Shown: positions 38,654 to 58,005, counted from the stretch's first letter. The stretch: 64,000 bases of DNA from Ecdyonurus torrentis (GCA_949318235.1 OX439136.1:1125919-1189918), one strand, 5' to 3'. Numbers and translations are program-made. Notes: generated by a model not told the origin, from the letters alone.

Positions 38654-38973
38654 GAAAACAATTTAAAAGTAACAAGCGCAGTACGAATAAGGGTGTGCCG
38701 TTCTGTGCTTTTTATTTTTAATTAAAAATTTTGTTTTAATTAATAGTTTTTCTAAAAATAATTATTAGAAAAATAGAATCAGAAAACAATTTAGCGCGTC
38801 ATGCATTTCCCCGTAGAAAAAGAACATTTTAATTTTTTTGGCACAGGCAGTTTCAATTGAATTGACATGCAAAGTCTAGCTCTGCAACATAAAATTCAGC
38901 TGTTTATATTTAATAACCCAAAAGTTATACTTTTAAAACTCATATTTCAAAAAATTTAAAAATTAATATATTT

Positions 38974-39122
<149 letters not shown>

Positions 39123-39330
39123 CAGTAGAATTTTTTTAAAATGGGACAAAAGGATTTTGCTAAATATGCCGCGCGAATGAAATCACTAGAAAATAATTGT
39201 CACAACAACAGAACAGTTAGGTGTGACTACTGCTGCATTTCTCCGCCTTCCTATATCATTGGTACGTGTGAGCACCAAAATTTGCTTGCCTGCTTCACCA
39301 GCCGTCTGGTGCACGCTAGCGCACAACTTT

Positions 39331-39378
<48 letters not shown>

Positions 39379-39700
39379 CCTTTCTCGAGAAAATATCAAG
39401 CAATGACAGAGAGAGAGAGAGAGAGAAATGAAGGTGATAGTTTGTTGTCTAGTTTGATTTTGCATGATACTCAACAGAAAGTGAGACAGCGAGCAGAGAG
39501 AGAGAGAGAGAGGTGCACCATATGGCTGGTGAAGTAGGCAAGCATAAATATTTTGGTGCTCACACATACGAAAGATGTAAGAAGGCAGGCAAATGCAGCA
39601 GTAGACACACCTTACTGTTGTGACAATTATTTTCTAGCGATTTCATTCGCGCGGCATATTCAGCAAAATACTTTTGTCCCATTTTAAAAAAATTTTACTG
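39123..39700. mobile_element. Foldback element with CAGT ends and CT/GA arms, copy 2
   Basis: Left CAGTAGAATTTTTTTAAAAT and right inverse ATTTTAAAAAAATTTTACTG; arms continue through GGGACAAAAG, GCCGCGCGAATGAAATC, TAGAAAATAATTGTCA and CTGCTGCATTT. CT and GA tracts occupy the arms (39334-39374; 39407-39425; 39496-39511). Internal blocks (ACCAGCCGTCTGG, TTGCTTGCC) are shared with the 34.8-35.7 kb element, so they are one family with diverged termini. TA precedes the left end; the right flank is AA, presumably mutated. Confidence 0.85.
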
Positions 39701-39702
<2 letters not shown>

Positions 39703-39739
<37 letters not shown>

Positions 39740-39854
39740 AAGTATATCAAAGTATAATATTTAATATTATACTTTGATACAAATATCGCCATCTCGTGGA
39801 GTTCTGATCTACACTATGTGTAGTGAAGAAAAACTATATCATTTGAAGTTTAAA

Positions 39855-39922
<68 letters not shown>
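39703..39922. repeat. (TA)n runs around a TATACTTTGATA palindrome
   Basis: TA tracts at 39703-39737 and 39858-39922 bracket a ~110 bp segment that includes a 33 bp palindrome (39747-39779, ATCAAAGTATAATATT arms) and CGCCATCTCGTGGAGTTC, which resembles part of repeat B. Confidence 0.8.
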
Positions 39923-39932
<10 letters not shown>

Positions 39933-40375
39933 TCTAAAAAATTAAAATATTATAAAATTTCATTCTTTTTAAAAAATTAGCAAATTTTTACGATTTACGT
40001 TATATACGTATTGGCAGCGCTTTTTATTAATTTCTATATTGTCACAATTTCCACGTCTATAACAAAAGAATTAACAATTTTTTAAGTACTCTAAAGCAAA
40101 AATATATAACAAATAAAAATAATAGAAAACTGATCTTCTTTAGAAAACAAAATGTATATTGTTTTTGTTTTATTTGCTTCATTTTATTTTTTGTTCCTAA
40201 ACATGGATCTGCAATTTCAATAACGTTCAAATAATGATCATTAATTTTTTTTTATTTTTAAAAAAAGGTTTTAAATACTAAAACATGGGCCTGAAGCGAC
40301 GCCAAATTCTCCAAATTTGTTTGCGAGGCTATCCTTTGCAGCATTACCAGCGGGGTTTCCTCCCAGCGCCTAACC

Positions 40376-44738
<4,363 letters not shown>

Positions 44739-45009
44739 ATGTTTAGTAACACACTTTAAAATACCCGTTCACTTCTTTATGAGTCTGTAGCACACAAATA
44801 ATACTAAATTTTAGTTACAGCATTTCAAAACCCATAACCTACCACAATATGCGCACGCGTAACGCTTTTTTTAATAATATACACCTTGAGTTATTTGCCA
44901 ATCTTCTTTTAAATGTAATATTATAATAAATAACTCATTTTGTATAACTTAATAAAACAACCTAATGTAGTTCTGCACTATCTGAATTAATTCATATAAT
45001 ATAGTACTA

Positions 45010-45167
<158 letters not shown>

Positions 45168-45469
45168 GTAAAAAATTTAACTGAAATATTGTTTTATTGG
45201 CAGTACTAAGAATATTTAGCTTAAAAAAGGTAATAAATCAATATGACAAATCCTGCAAGGTAACCTACTAGAATTTTAACATATTTTAAGATACACTATT
45301 CTAATTTATGATTTATTTAAGTTTTAAACTTCTTTCTTCTTTGTTTACAAATTTTTAGTCAAATCTCTCAGCTCCTAATTTCCTGACAAAATGACTAAAA
45401 AATTAAAATAATGTTAACTTTATAATTAGATTTTTAGTGTTAAAAATGCATAATATTGCATTTAGACTA

Positions 45470-45715
45470 AAAGTCAAAAACCAGAGAAGAAAATAAGCAT
45501 TTATATCACACAACACTTGATAGGATTGGTGGGATACTTACTTATTAAAAAACGTTAGTTTCTCTCAAAACACAATTGTAGCTAAAAGAATTCAAGATAT
45601 GCAACCCGCACATCAGTTTTTTTTTTTTTTGCATAAAAATCCTATTTTGTGTTTATTTATTTTAAAGCGCATGTTGTTTTACGTGGTCTATAGCTTAAAA
45701 CTAAACACGTAGAAT
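45470..45715 (+). repeat. Interspersed repeat family B copy
   Basis: AACCAGAGAAGAAAATAAGC, TATCACACAACACTTGATAGG, TCAAAACACAATTGTAGC, ATGCAACCCGC and GCGCATGTTGTTTTACGTGG match 47.93-48.27 kb in order. No ORF. Confidence 0.75.
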
Positions 45716-46430
45716 GGAAGGACTTATGGAGCAATGTGTGATCTAATAAATTTCTATTATATATAAATTACTGTAAATTTTTTTTATATTATACGAAATC
45801 ACATATCATTGTTGTACATAAATAAATGGAGCATTATTTAGGAAGCGTTGAGTCAAACTAATGTGTGTCAAAATTTATTTTCCCCTCAAAAAATCCTTTT
45901 TAAAAATCTCTTTTCCTCTCTGTCTTTCTATCTGCCTGTCTAATAAATTGAATTTACACTCCAGTATGCCAATTTCATGTAGATATATTGGAAAATTTTA
46001 TAAAGATAAACAAATATTTTCAACTCTCAAGAAATCTTTCGTGAGGCACTTTGACACAAATTTATTTAATTTTTACTAAAGTAATTTGATATTATGGAAG
46101 AGAGTGAATGACTTGCTTTGGTGGAAATAAAAAAAATAATGTCACAATAATTCTTTCTACGTTTTATTTATCCAGCCAAGCAAACTACCATCATTTACAA
46201 ATGAAATTAAGTAATTTGAAAAATAAATCGTACTTCGTTTCAAAAAAAATATATAATAATATTATTATTATTTAAGTATAAATTATCATAGGTGAGTAGG
46301 TGGCACGGAATTTTCTAACAGCATATTTATATATAAACACCAGAAAGAATTTTTTTAAAAACATCATTTTTTGATAAATAACATTGAAAAGTATATATCG
46401 ATTCTGTTTGCGAAAAAATCCTCTCTCGTA
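45716..46430. other. AT-rich sequence, no gene recognised
   Basis: A 72-codon ORF at 45861 lacks any motif or splice context. Confidence 0.35.
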
Positions 46431-46560
46431 TTTTGTCAGAGGAAGCAAAAGGCCTATCTCGTTTTTTTCAGTGAAACGTTATAAAGATGGCGCTCGAGAT
46501 AGACCTTTTGCTTCCACTGACAAAACCAGATAGGCCTTTTTCGTCCCCTGACAAAATATG
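46431..46560. repeat. Inverted repeat with a third partial arm
   Basis: TTTTGTCAGAGGAAGCAAAAGG pairs with CCTTTTGCTTCCACTGACAAAA around a ~45 bp centre. A second CCTTTTTCGTCCCCTGACAAAA follows at about 46536, so one arm is duplicated. Confidence 0.75.
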
Positions 46561-46589
46561 AGTTATGTTTTGAGACAAAGTAAAGTAAA

Positions 46590-47088
46590 TAACCCTCAAG
46601 ATGCCGGACATAACTTTTTGCGCTGAAGGCCTAGCCTAGTCAAGAAGGCCCTGTTTTTACACTTAAATATTATAAAAGGTATCCATTGTTCAAAGCTCAT
46701 ATTTTTATAGACGATCCAAAATTTATTACGCTATATAGGAAAATTATTGAAACATTTTTATCAAAGTTATTGTTAATATGAAAAGTTATTAACTAAAATT
46801 ACTTCTGTCCATAAGAAATACATTGACCGCGATTCACAATTTTCAAACATTCAGGTATAAGAGAGGTCGTGTGTCTTTAAAATTATTAAAGGTTAGCAAA
46901 ATTAGAGCAAGAGATGTGCGAATATAAAGAAGGAGGAAAAAGCAAAACAAACTTTTTATAATGCGAGGGGTTGCTAGCAAATTTTACTTTCATATAAGAA
47001 GAGAAAACTTCAAAATCTAAAGAATAAAATTTAATACAGTATATTGTTTTTCTCATTTGTCACATATGTATAACTCAAAAATATAAAA
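46590..47088 (+). repeat. Interspersed repeat family A, copy 3
   Basis: Begins TAACCCTCAAGATGCCGGA and carries ATAGACGATCCAAAATTTAT, CATAAGAAATACATTGACCG and TAAGAAGAGAAAACT like copies 1 and 2; more diverged. A hAT MITE lies in or against its right end. Confidence 0.8.
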
Positions 47089-47096
47089 ATATTTGG

Positions 47097-47602
47097 CAGA
47101 CATGGGCATGAGCGTCTTGTTTGAGCGACGCTCACCTGGAGCGCGCTCAAAAATTGAGAGCGGAGCGGGAGCGTCGCTCATTTATTAGGGTCGCGAGCGT
47201 GAGCGCGAGCGCGATTAAAATGTTGTGAAAAGAGCGACTTGATCGTGCCTTATTTTTTGCTTTGAGGAATACAAAATTAGAAACCTAAAATATAGAAATT
47301 TATGTAGTTCGATTTATGAAATGTCTAATTTTTGCAAATTAATCAATTAATATACCTTCTACCACAGTTAAAATTGCGGTATAAGCTATTTCCTAATCAC
47401 TAGAATGGTCCAGCTAAGAGTCACACCCACATTTTTAAGACTTAAAGGAGTGACATAAGAGCGCGCTCATAAAATTCAAGAGCGTGAGCGTGAGCACGCT
47501 CATAAGTTAAATTGTGAGCGCATAGCGTTAGCGCGATCAGTTACGTGATCGCGAGCGCAGAGCGCGAGCGTGCTCATATTTAAAGAGCGCTGGCCATGTC
47601 TG
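47097..47602. mobile_element. hAT-type MITE with GAGCG-rich interior
   Basis: CAGACATGGGCATGAGCG at the left and CGCTGGCCATGTCTG at the right are inverted. An exact 8 bp duplication ATATTTGG lies at 47089-47096 and 47603-47610, the hAT hallmark. The outer thirds are dense in GAGCG/CGCTC repeats (GC-rich against an AT-rich background); the centre is AT-rich. No ORF. Confidence 0.92.
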
Positions 47603-47929
47603 ATATTTGGTGAAAATTTAAACTGAAAATAGAAGAATACAAATATCATAATTCTACTAATTTCATTAGCAGTATTTACAGCAGAATACAAACAAATTTT
47701 TTACATAGTATTAATTCATATTTAAATACAATACATACTCAATTTTATAATTTTCTTAAAGATCTTTGATATTTGTTCAGATGTATATAGAAATTTGCAT
47801 TCATAATGTATAGCATAACAGATTATAGATAGTACAGGGTGTTTATACAAATTTTTACTTTTGCATAAACGTTTTTAATTTGAATTTTATTGACAAATTA
47901 GACTTATTATACATCAAATTAAAGCTTAA

Positions 47930-48275
47930 AGGAATAGACCAGAGAAAAACATAAGTGTTTATATCACAAAAGACCTGATGGGATTTAAATAAATAACATT
48001 ATTTAGTCTCAAAACTCAACTGTAGCCCCGTAGCAATTATCAGAATATTCGATTTATGCAACCCGCTCAACATTTTTATACTGTTTTTTGCATGTTTCTG
48101 ACGTCATAAACATGAATTTTCACGCAAATTTCATACTTTACAGTATTTTCACGCTCTCTCGTGGAGCTACACTAACATTCTGGTTAAAATTGTCAACAGT
48201 TTAGAAGATCCCATTTTGTATTTATTCATTAAAAAGCACATGTTGTTTTATGTGGTCTATAGCTTTAAGTATTGA
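47930..48275 (+). repeat. Interspersed repeat family B, fullest copy
   Basis: Runs AAAGGAATAGACCAGAGAAA through CTCTCTCGTGGAGCTACAC to CATGTTGTTTTATGTGGTC. Inserted inside the mariner-type relic. No ORF or terminal repeats identified. Confidence 0.75.
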
Positions 48276-48469
48276 CATTTTGTTTTCTGTTTTTACAAAT
48301 GTGATTTGTTGATTTTTCTTTTGGATAGATGCAAAACAATACGAAGTGCGTTTTTAACGAAAGACAGACGTTAGCAAACAGCGTTTTTTTAAAAAAATAA
48401 AAAAACCCTTATTAATTTTTTTCTTAGTTAAAAGTGATTATAAGCAAATGACATTAAGGTTTCTCTATG

Positions 48470-48760
48470 TGGGAACCATTTGTAGACCGGCAGTTGTCAA
48501 GTCAAAATTGTAGTTCGAGCCACACGCGTTGCGGAGCATCTAAGCCGTGATGGACTCGATAGCATCAGTAATCCTGATGGCGTCGCTTCAACTCTGGAGT
48601 ATCTTGCACTGGAGTCTTAAATTTTTTGTCTTTGACATCCCACAAGAAAAATCAGATGGGGTGAGGTCTAGTGATCTCGGTGCCCAAGCTGTGGGTCCGT
48701 GTTAGCCAATCCACTCTTTGTTTACATCGAAATCTGGCGCAATCGACAGGTTTTTTTCTT
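48470..48760 (-). pseudogene. Transposase C-terminal remnant (IS630/Tc1/mariner-type)
   Basis: Read on the minus strand across frames: WIG/ADWL-like start, AWAPRSLDLTP-type segment, SDFSCGMSK (decayed DFFLWG motif), VQDTPELKRR, TDAIESITA, MLRNA, and LDNCRSTNGSHIE. That order matches the end of the DDE domain in this transposase family. Several stops and shifts; non-functional. Recognition by pattern only. Confidence 0.7.
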
Positions 48761-49391
48761 CAAAAATGGACTCTTACACCACTTACTGATTAAAATGAAA
48801 ACCACTTGGCATAACTCTTTTTTGCGAACATTTTTAAAAATGTCAAAATTTGTACTTTAATTTGATATATAACAAGTTGCAATTGTAAAAAAATTTCAAA
48901 GAGAAATCAGTCAAAAATAATAAAAATTTAAAAATACACCCTGTATAACAAGTTGCAATTGTAAAAAAATTTCATTGTTTAATCAGCCTCTTAAATAGTA
49001 AAAAATTAAAAACACACCCTGTATATCAATAATATAATTATAAATTATGTAAATATATAGTTTCTTTTAACATTGGTTGCATATTGTATTTATAATTTTA
49101 ATGATATTAAAGTACTGTGTATCATTTAGTTAGTGTATGTTCATAATAAATAAATTTTCTATTTTAATATTTCTCTGCGATCATTATTTTAAGGTATTAT
49201 TTCAAACTGGTTTTCCATCAACTTGGTCTCGTAATACTAACGGATTTCAATTTCAACTCAATGAACAAATTTTTTGAAACCAAATTCTGTGCACGTTATT
49301 TGCACGAAAGTTTTTTAGTGCATCTAACTAATAAGGTCTCTATCAATGATATACCAATAAAAAGCGTGGTATAAAGATTAATTTTTCATCC

Positions 49392-49394
<3 letters not shown>

Positions 49395-49472
<78 letters not shown>
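49395..49472. repeat. (TA)n microsatellite
   Basis: About 78 bp of TA. Confidence 0.95.
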
Positions 49473-49475
<3 letters not shown>

Positions 49476-49780
49476 ATTAAAAAAAGTAAACGTGAATTTA
49501 ACAAATAAAACTAAAAAAAAGGTTGTTATGATTTTTTTTGTATTCAAGATGTTGTTTTATGTTGTCCATAGTTTAATTTTTAATTTTTGTTTAAATAATA
49601 TTAATTTAAATATTCAGAAAATAGATTCAAGGTTGTTTCAACACTATATACGTACGTACGTATATAAATTATAAAACGCGCAAACTCACTAATCTCCATT
49701 CTCATATTGTAGGTGCAAATTGCAATAAAATGCATTACGTTGCAATCAGTCAGTGTAATATATTATATAGTGCTTTACTT

Positions 49781-52478
<2,698 letters not shown>

Positions 52479-52509
52479 GATCCTACAAAATCACATGGCA
52501 AAATTAAAA

Positions 52510-53030
52510 TCATCAGCTGCTTCCGCATAAAAAAAATTAAACATGAGCAAAAACTACAATTTTTGAGGACTTCAGTGTTTGATTTACAGAATTACTAACA
52601 TGGTTGATTATTAATAATATTATTGTTTGATTTTGTTAACGCGTTGCTGTACACATAGAAACATGCCTTTTTAGTTTTTATATCATTATACACAAAATGA
52701 GACCTTTGAAACTGGCGTTAAATTTCCCAAGCATCTTAATTTAAACATACAGGAGAGTACAAAATGTCTGTATAGTAGGCAACTCTGACATCTTGCACAT
52801 CTTTGCACTTCTGCACTGCCTGCACTTCTGCGTTGCCATGTTTGTGGGGCCTAATACATCGTTTAGCATACAGGAAAAATCATTTCTCATAATTTTTTGT
52901 TTTTATTTAGTGAGTTAATTTTTTCTTATTTTCTTTGAGCTTAATAGGAGCTACAAATAAGGCTTTGATAAGCTTCTTTTGCTATTAAAAAATTATAAAT
53001 AAAGTTTTTCTTATTCTGGTCTATGTATTT
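52510..53030. other. AT-rich spacer downstream of predicted gene B
   Basis: Includes a short GCAC/TGCACTTCTGC repeat (about 52796-52830) and, just before the LINE, TTATTCTGGTCTATG resembling a fragment of repeat B. No gene. Confidence 0.35.
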
Positions 53031-53373
53031 TAAATAATAAATAAATAAATAAATATAATCTTTATTGCAAAATAGGCAAAAGGTGCAGTCAGGGCAAAAC
53101 ACAGGCCCTATCACTGAACCAACAATGGACAGCAGTAAAACAAAAACACAAAATATACCATTTATAAGATTAAGCGTATTGAGACATACCATTTTTAAAT
53201 TATATTTGCAAGATAATACTTAGTAAATTAAAAAATAACAAAATTTAATGTTTCATCAAATAACAATATAATATATAATATATACCTTTTTAAATCAATT
53301 AAACAGTTTCAGATAAACAATAACACATATTATGCATAATTATAAATAAGATATTGTAACGGGAAAAGATAGA

Positions 53374-56163
53374 TTAAAGGAACATTTTTGAGAGCTCTAA
53401 TTTAAAAGATTTATACGTATTTTTGCAACATAATTCACTAGTTAGTTTGTTCCATAATCTTGTACCTTTGGAAGTGAAAGATTCAACCTTAGAATTTGGC
53501 ATTTGCAAATAAAACTCATGTGATCTAGTGTTGCGTGAATGTACTGAGCTCATTAAAGTAAACATGCGCTTAAGATAATTAGGTTGACATGTACGTAATA
53601 TTTTATAAACAAAACAGATTAAATTAAATTCTCTGCGCTCACCTATGCGCATCCAATTTAGTTGTTTATAATAGTCAGACACGTGATCAAATTTCCTTAA
53701 ATTAAAAACATAACGAACACATGCATTGAGAAGTTTGTCAAGTTTAGCTTCATTTTCACAGGTAACATTACAAAAGACCACATCACAATAGTCAAAATGA
53801 GGGATAACCAATGAGTTTACAAGCTTAATTCTTGTATTAAGAGGAGTATCACGTCTAAATTTATACAGCTAGTTTAAAGCACCATAAACCTTCTGCGAAA
53901 CTGAGACAATTTGTCTGTTCCAGGACAATGTACTATCCATAAAAATACCCAAATTCTTAACATTGTGTGAGAATTCAATATTTATACCATTTAATACAGG
54001 ATAGCTAACCTCAATTTCCGCAAGTTTTTTCATCATACCCTTGGTCCCAAAAATTATTGCTTGCGTTTTGCTAGCATTGAGCTGTAAACCATGCATAATA
54101 GACCATGTAAATATTGCGGCAAGATCATTATTAATTTTGTTAATAGCATCATTAATACTATTTAGAGTTGTTTTAATATAAATTTGAGTATCATCAGCAT
54201 ACATATGGCATTTACAATGTTTTAAACAGTCAGGTATGTCGTAAGCGTAAAGGGCAAAAAGTAGCGGTGACAGGGAACTGCCTTGAGGTAAACTACACAC
54301 ATTGATAGGTTCTGAAATATTTTTATTATTACCCAACACTTTTTGGCTTCTATCACTTAAATAAGATTTAAACCAGGCTATACAAGAATCAGAGAAATTC
54401 ATGCTTTTCAATTTAGATAATAAAATTTCAGGGACCACCGAATCAAAAGCTTTAGAGAAGTCCAAAAGAAGCAATATAGTGTACTCCTTAGTTTCAAATG
54501 CAGTCATAATATCATTTGTTATTTTGAGTAAGGCAGTACAACAACTATGTTTCTTCCGAAAGCCAGATTGAAATTCATGTAATAAATTATTATCCTCTAC
54601 ATAACAAGTGACTTGTTCACATACAATTTTTTCTAACGCTTTTGATATGACACACAATAGACTGATAGGGCGTACATCACAGATTTCTTTTACTACACTT
54701 TTCTTTGGCAAAGGTATGATAAGCGCTTCTTTCCATAAACGAGGAAAAACACCATTTTGTAAAGAAAAATTGAAAATGTGTGTAAGTGAAGGCAACAAAA
54801 TATCGATAATAGGTTTTAGCATTTTAATAGCAATGCCATCGACACCTTGAGATTCAGATGCAATAGCTAAAATGGTGTTTTTAATTTTAATAGGCTCAAT
54901 GAACTTAAAGTATAATTTTTCACCTTTATTTGATATATCACGATTGGCATACTGAGCTGAAACTTTGCGTATTTCGTCATCACTAATGTTAATTTTATTA
55001 GTAAATGATTTGTTTAAATCATTAACATCGAAATTAATAGCCGATTCTTTGGATTTAACCAGACCAAGAGATTTCAAATTTTTCCACATGGCTGAGGCAT
55101 TAGATTTGATAGTTAATTTAGTGTGCAAAAATTTACGTAAAGAGTTGCGTATCATTTGCTTAACTTTGTTTCTAATATTACGAAAATGAAGAAAATCATA
55201 CTTAGATTTAGTTTTATGACATTTGACACGCAACTTATCACGTTTCTTCATCATTTGCTTAATATCATCAGCAATCCACGGCAGCCTTGGTTTACAAACT
55301 CTGATCGATTTAAGAGGCGCGTGATTATCATACAACTTAATAAGAAAGTTATTGAACATGAGCACTTTATCATTAATACTATACTCAAACATTATATTAT
55401 GCCACTGAATATTAAACGCATCTTCAACAAGGTTTTCATAATTAATTTTAGAGTAGTCGCGGAATGTAATAAATTTTGGTTTTGGTGTGGGTACTGATAA
55501 AGGATATATAGCGTATACAATATCATGATTACAGACTCCATTAAGGTTTCCATACTCAGTTACATTCACATCATTTTTAGTGACAATTACATCTAGGGAT
55601 GAATGACACAAAAGGTTGGTTTTCCTGCTAACATAATGATACGTGTCTCTTATAGGGAGAAATTGCAAGTTTAAACCAGAGATAGTGTCCTTTAGATTAC
55701 ATGCCTGAGTATCATTATTATTTAAATTTACATTCCAGTCTCCAGTTAGAAAAACATGATCATAACCTGGTAATAGGGCTTCTAATTCATTCAAGAATAA
55801 TTTAGATGAGTCACCCTCAGGTGGGCGATAAAAGCAGCCTAAAAGACATTTAATGTTCTTAAAACTAAATTGCAAAAATATGAACTCATTGCTATTACAC
55901 ACGTTGCTATCAGAAACTTTAATTACTTTGACATCAAATTTTTTATGAATATACACAGCTACACCACCCCCTTTTTGTGAAGTTTTCCTGTCATTTCGAA
56001 ATAAGTTATATTCATTTATTTCATAGCTTACATTAGAATCAATTTCCTTTAACCAAGTTTCAGAGATACAAACAATATCAAACTTCGACTCATTAAAAAG
56101 AATTTTTATTTCAATAATGTTGCTCTTAAGCGATTGAGCATTTAAATGGCAAATTTTTAGCAT
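53374..56163 (-). pseudogene. LINE copy 2 ORF2: APE endonuclease and reverse transcriptase, one in-frame TAG
   Basis: 2790 nt. The endonuclease has HLNAQSL (about 6-12), SETW (34-37), FYRPP (111-115), GDWN (141-144), SLDVI (189-193) and NHD (212-214), a full APE active-site set. The RT has the fingers ...VRPISLL (about 498-503), HEFQSGFRKKHS, LDFSKAFD (motif A, 567-574), SLPQGSSLSPLLF (motif B; the usual GVPQG is SLPQG here) and MYADDTQIY (motif C, ~654-662). The frame is stopped by TAG at 53869-53871 after VYGAL-N and continues without shift for ~165 codons (IPHFDYCDVVFCN, then the C-terminal region ending ELSKMFL). That one substitution is the only break, so the copy is young and may be dead only through this codon. 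Confidence 0.88.
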
Positions 56164-56282
56164 ATCGTGAAACTTGAGACATAAATTTTTAATGGAAAAT
56201 ATTGTATCACTGTTTTTAGTTTTAAACTTATTTATTTTTGCAACACATTTTTTGAATTTTGATTTAGAAATATTTTTCGGTA

Positions 56283-57272
56283 TTACAGAGGTCTCTGCCG
56301 GGACCCTTTGCCTTTTAATCCCCCCGGCCGGGGGGCAGCTCCGTTTCCCGACCCCTTACTTGTGACACTGCTGAGACTGTCACTACGTTCCAGCGATATA
56401 GGCTCTTTAATCAAATCAGTTAAATTTTTAGAGATCAGTTGATCATAAGATATTTTTTGATCATTGATCAAAAGAAAGTGCCTAAATTTTTTAACATTTT
56501 TAACTCCTAAGTTTTTAGCCTCAACAAATTTTTTATGTATTGTAGATTTTTGTTCTCGAGCCTTTACAGTAAGATCATCAGATATACTAAATTCTGTGTC
56601 TTTTAAGAGCGAGACATTTTTAAATAGTTGCATTTTATTCCTGAGATGAACTAGAGATAAGAGAATAGGACGATTTCCACTTTTGTTACCAAGTCTTTTA
56701 CACAAATTAATATCGTTGAGACATAAATCTACATGTAAATTTGTTTTGCAAAAATCTATAATAGTATTATATGTATTTTCATTATCATCGCCATCAACAG
56801 ACAAAGCAGGTATGTTAAAAAACAGTACATTATTTTTCCTATTATTATCCTCCAAAACATCAATTTTAGCTTCCAGGCCTGAAATAGTTTTATTTGCGTT
56901 AGAGAGTTCAACTTGAAGATTGGTGACCATGTCTCGCAAACCTGAAACTTCTTTGGTAAGTTCATTAATGGAACTATTTACCTTACTGATAGAATCAGTA
57001 ACTGCAAGTGTTGTATTTGCTGAAGCAGCTGTAATCAAGTTTGCTATGGCATCTAAAGTTACTTCAGGAGGGGTGGGGGGTCCAGGGTTCCTCTCAACAC
57101 AAGCACTGGTAAGTAAGACTGTTAAAATACAAGACAAAATACAAATTTGAATGAACATAGGACCATTATTTTTAGTTTTAGAACGAAGTTTCCCTCTATT
57201 TCTAACGTTGCCACCAGAGAAAAGTCCAATTCTGGCTCTCCAATTAGAAAGAAAATCCCCCATTATAGTCAA
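56283..57272 (-). CDS. LINE copy 2 ORF1: 2A-containing coiled-coil RNA-binding protein
   Basis: 329 aa, intact. A basic start (MTIMGDFLSNWRARIG) leads to a hydrophobic segment at about 39-56 (MFIQICILSCILTVLLTS), then CVERNPGP (about 58-65), a 2A-like motif. Residues ~85-142 form heptad-like repeats (a coiled coil, ISKVNSSINELTKEVSGL...). An RRM-like part follows (NNVLFFNIPALS, LCKRLG, RPILLSL, ISDDLT) and a C-terminal domain, the ORF1 layout of L1/CR1-type LINEs where the protein trimerises and coats the RNA. The tail is Ser/Gly/Pro-rich. A 2A event would split off the first ~64 residues, leaving a protein that starts with Pro. A second ATG at codon 4 is an alternative start. Confidence 0.85.
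   Translation of the reverse strand: MTIMGDFLSNWRARIGLFSGGNVRNRGKLRSKTKNNGPMFIQICILSCILTVLLTSACVERNPGPPTPPEVTLDAIANLITAASANTTLAVTDSISKVNSSINELTKEVSGLRDMVTNLQVELSNANKTISGLEAKIDVLEDNNRKNNVLFFNIPALSVDGDDNENTYNTIIDFCKTNLHVDLCLNDINLCKRLGNKSGNRPILLSLVHLRNKMQLFKNVSLLKDTEFSISDDLTVKAREQKSTIHKKFVEAKNLGVKNVKKFRHFLLINDQKISYDQLISKNLTDLIKEPISLERSDSLSSVTSKGSGNGAAPRPGGLKGKGSRQRPL
57078..57101 (-). other. 2A-like ribosome-skipping motif in LINE copy 2 ORF1
   Basis: Codons read CVERNPGP followed by PTPP. The NPGP core and the Val-Glu are canonical, but the usual Asp two residues before Glu is Cys. It directly follows a hydrophobic stretch. Position in ORF1 differs from LINE copy 1, where the motif precedes the endonuclease. 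Confidence 0.75.
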
Positions 57273-57759
57273 AAATCAATCCAATTGGTTAATCAATAAA
57301 GATTATAATCACTCAGAATAAATATGTATACAAAGTTCCTCTAAAAGTCCAGCCACATATACTTTGTCCAAACCTCCTGGCAATTAGGCAACTTTTTAAG
57401 CAGCTGAGCAAGGCAGTCAGTATAACTCACAGGCGCCAAAACATCCAAGCCGCCTGGCTAGTACACAACTTGTCTAGCAGCGGTGCCCAAGGTCAGTATG
57501 CCTCTTTGTCCAATAAGGTACCAATATAAGACTCCAGATGGCGGCACAAGCCGATATGCAAAAAGAGAAAAAGGTGTGGCGAGCAAAATGCCGTCTATTA
57601 AAAATGAACAAAACAGAAATATCACCTCAAAGCGTGTAGGAGCTTGCAGGCCGACTAGATCAGAACGTAGATTGAATATTCGTAGCATTCATGAGCATTC
57701 ATTGTATTCATGAGCAACCAAATGGTGGCTCATAAAAATGAGTGTAACCGGTCCATAAG

Positions 57760-57994
<235 letters not shown>

Positions 57995-58005
57995 CCTGTA
58001 ATATA

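Larger units (their letters stand above)
47835..49021 (-). mobile_element. Mariner-superfamily transposon relic with CAGGGTGT ends
   Basis: Left TA-CAGGGTGTTT (47833-47844); right ends CACCCTG-TA at 48943 and again at 49021. The right-end ~77 bp (TAACAAGTTGCAATTGTAAA...CACCCTGTA) is tandemly duplicated (48870-48945 and 48946-49023). The interior contains a repeat B insertion (47930-48275) and a transposase C-terminal remnant on the minus strand. Confidence 0.75.
53031..57700 (-). mobile_element. Near-intact CR1-like non-LTR retrotransposon (LINE copy 2)
   Basis: Minus strand, complete layout: ~430 bp 5' UTR (about 57700-57273), ORF1 (57272-56283), 119 bp spacer, ORF2 (56163-53374), ~340 bp 3' UTR with AATAAAG and a short (TTTA)n tail at 53031-53056. 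APE endonuclease plus RT and a microsatellite-like 3' tail without poly-A are CR1/L2-group traits. The only coding lesion seen is one TAG in ORF2. The exact 5' border is uncertain; a (TA)n tract starts just beyond it at about 57760. Confidence 0.88.

Noticed and set aside
54608..57150. Plus-strand ORFs across 54.6-57.1 kb
   Set aside because: Antisense shadows of the LINE ORF1 and ORF2.
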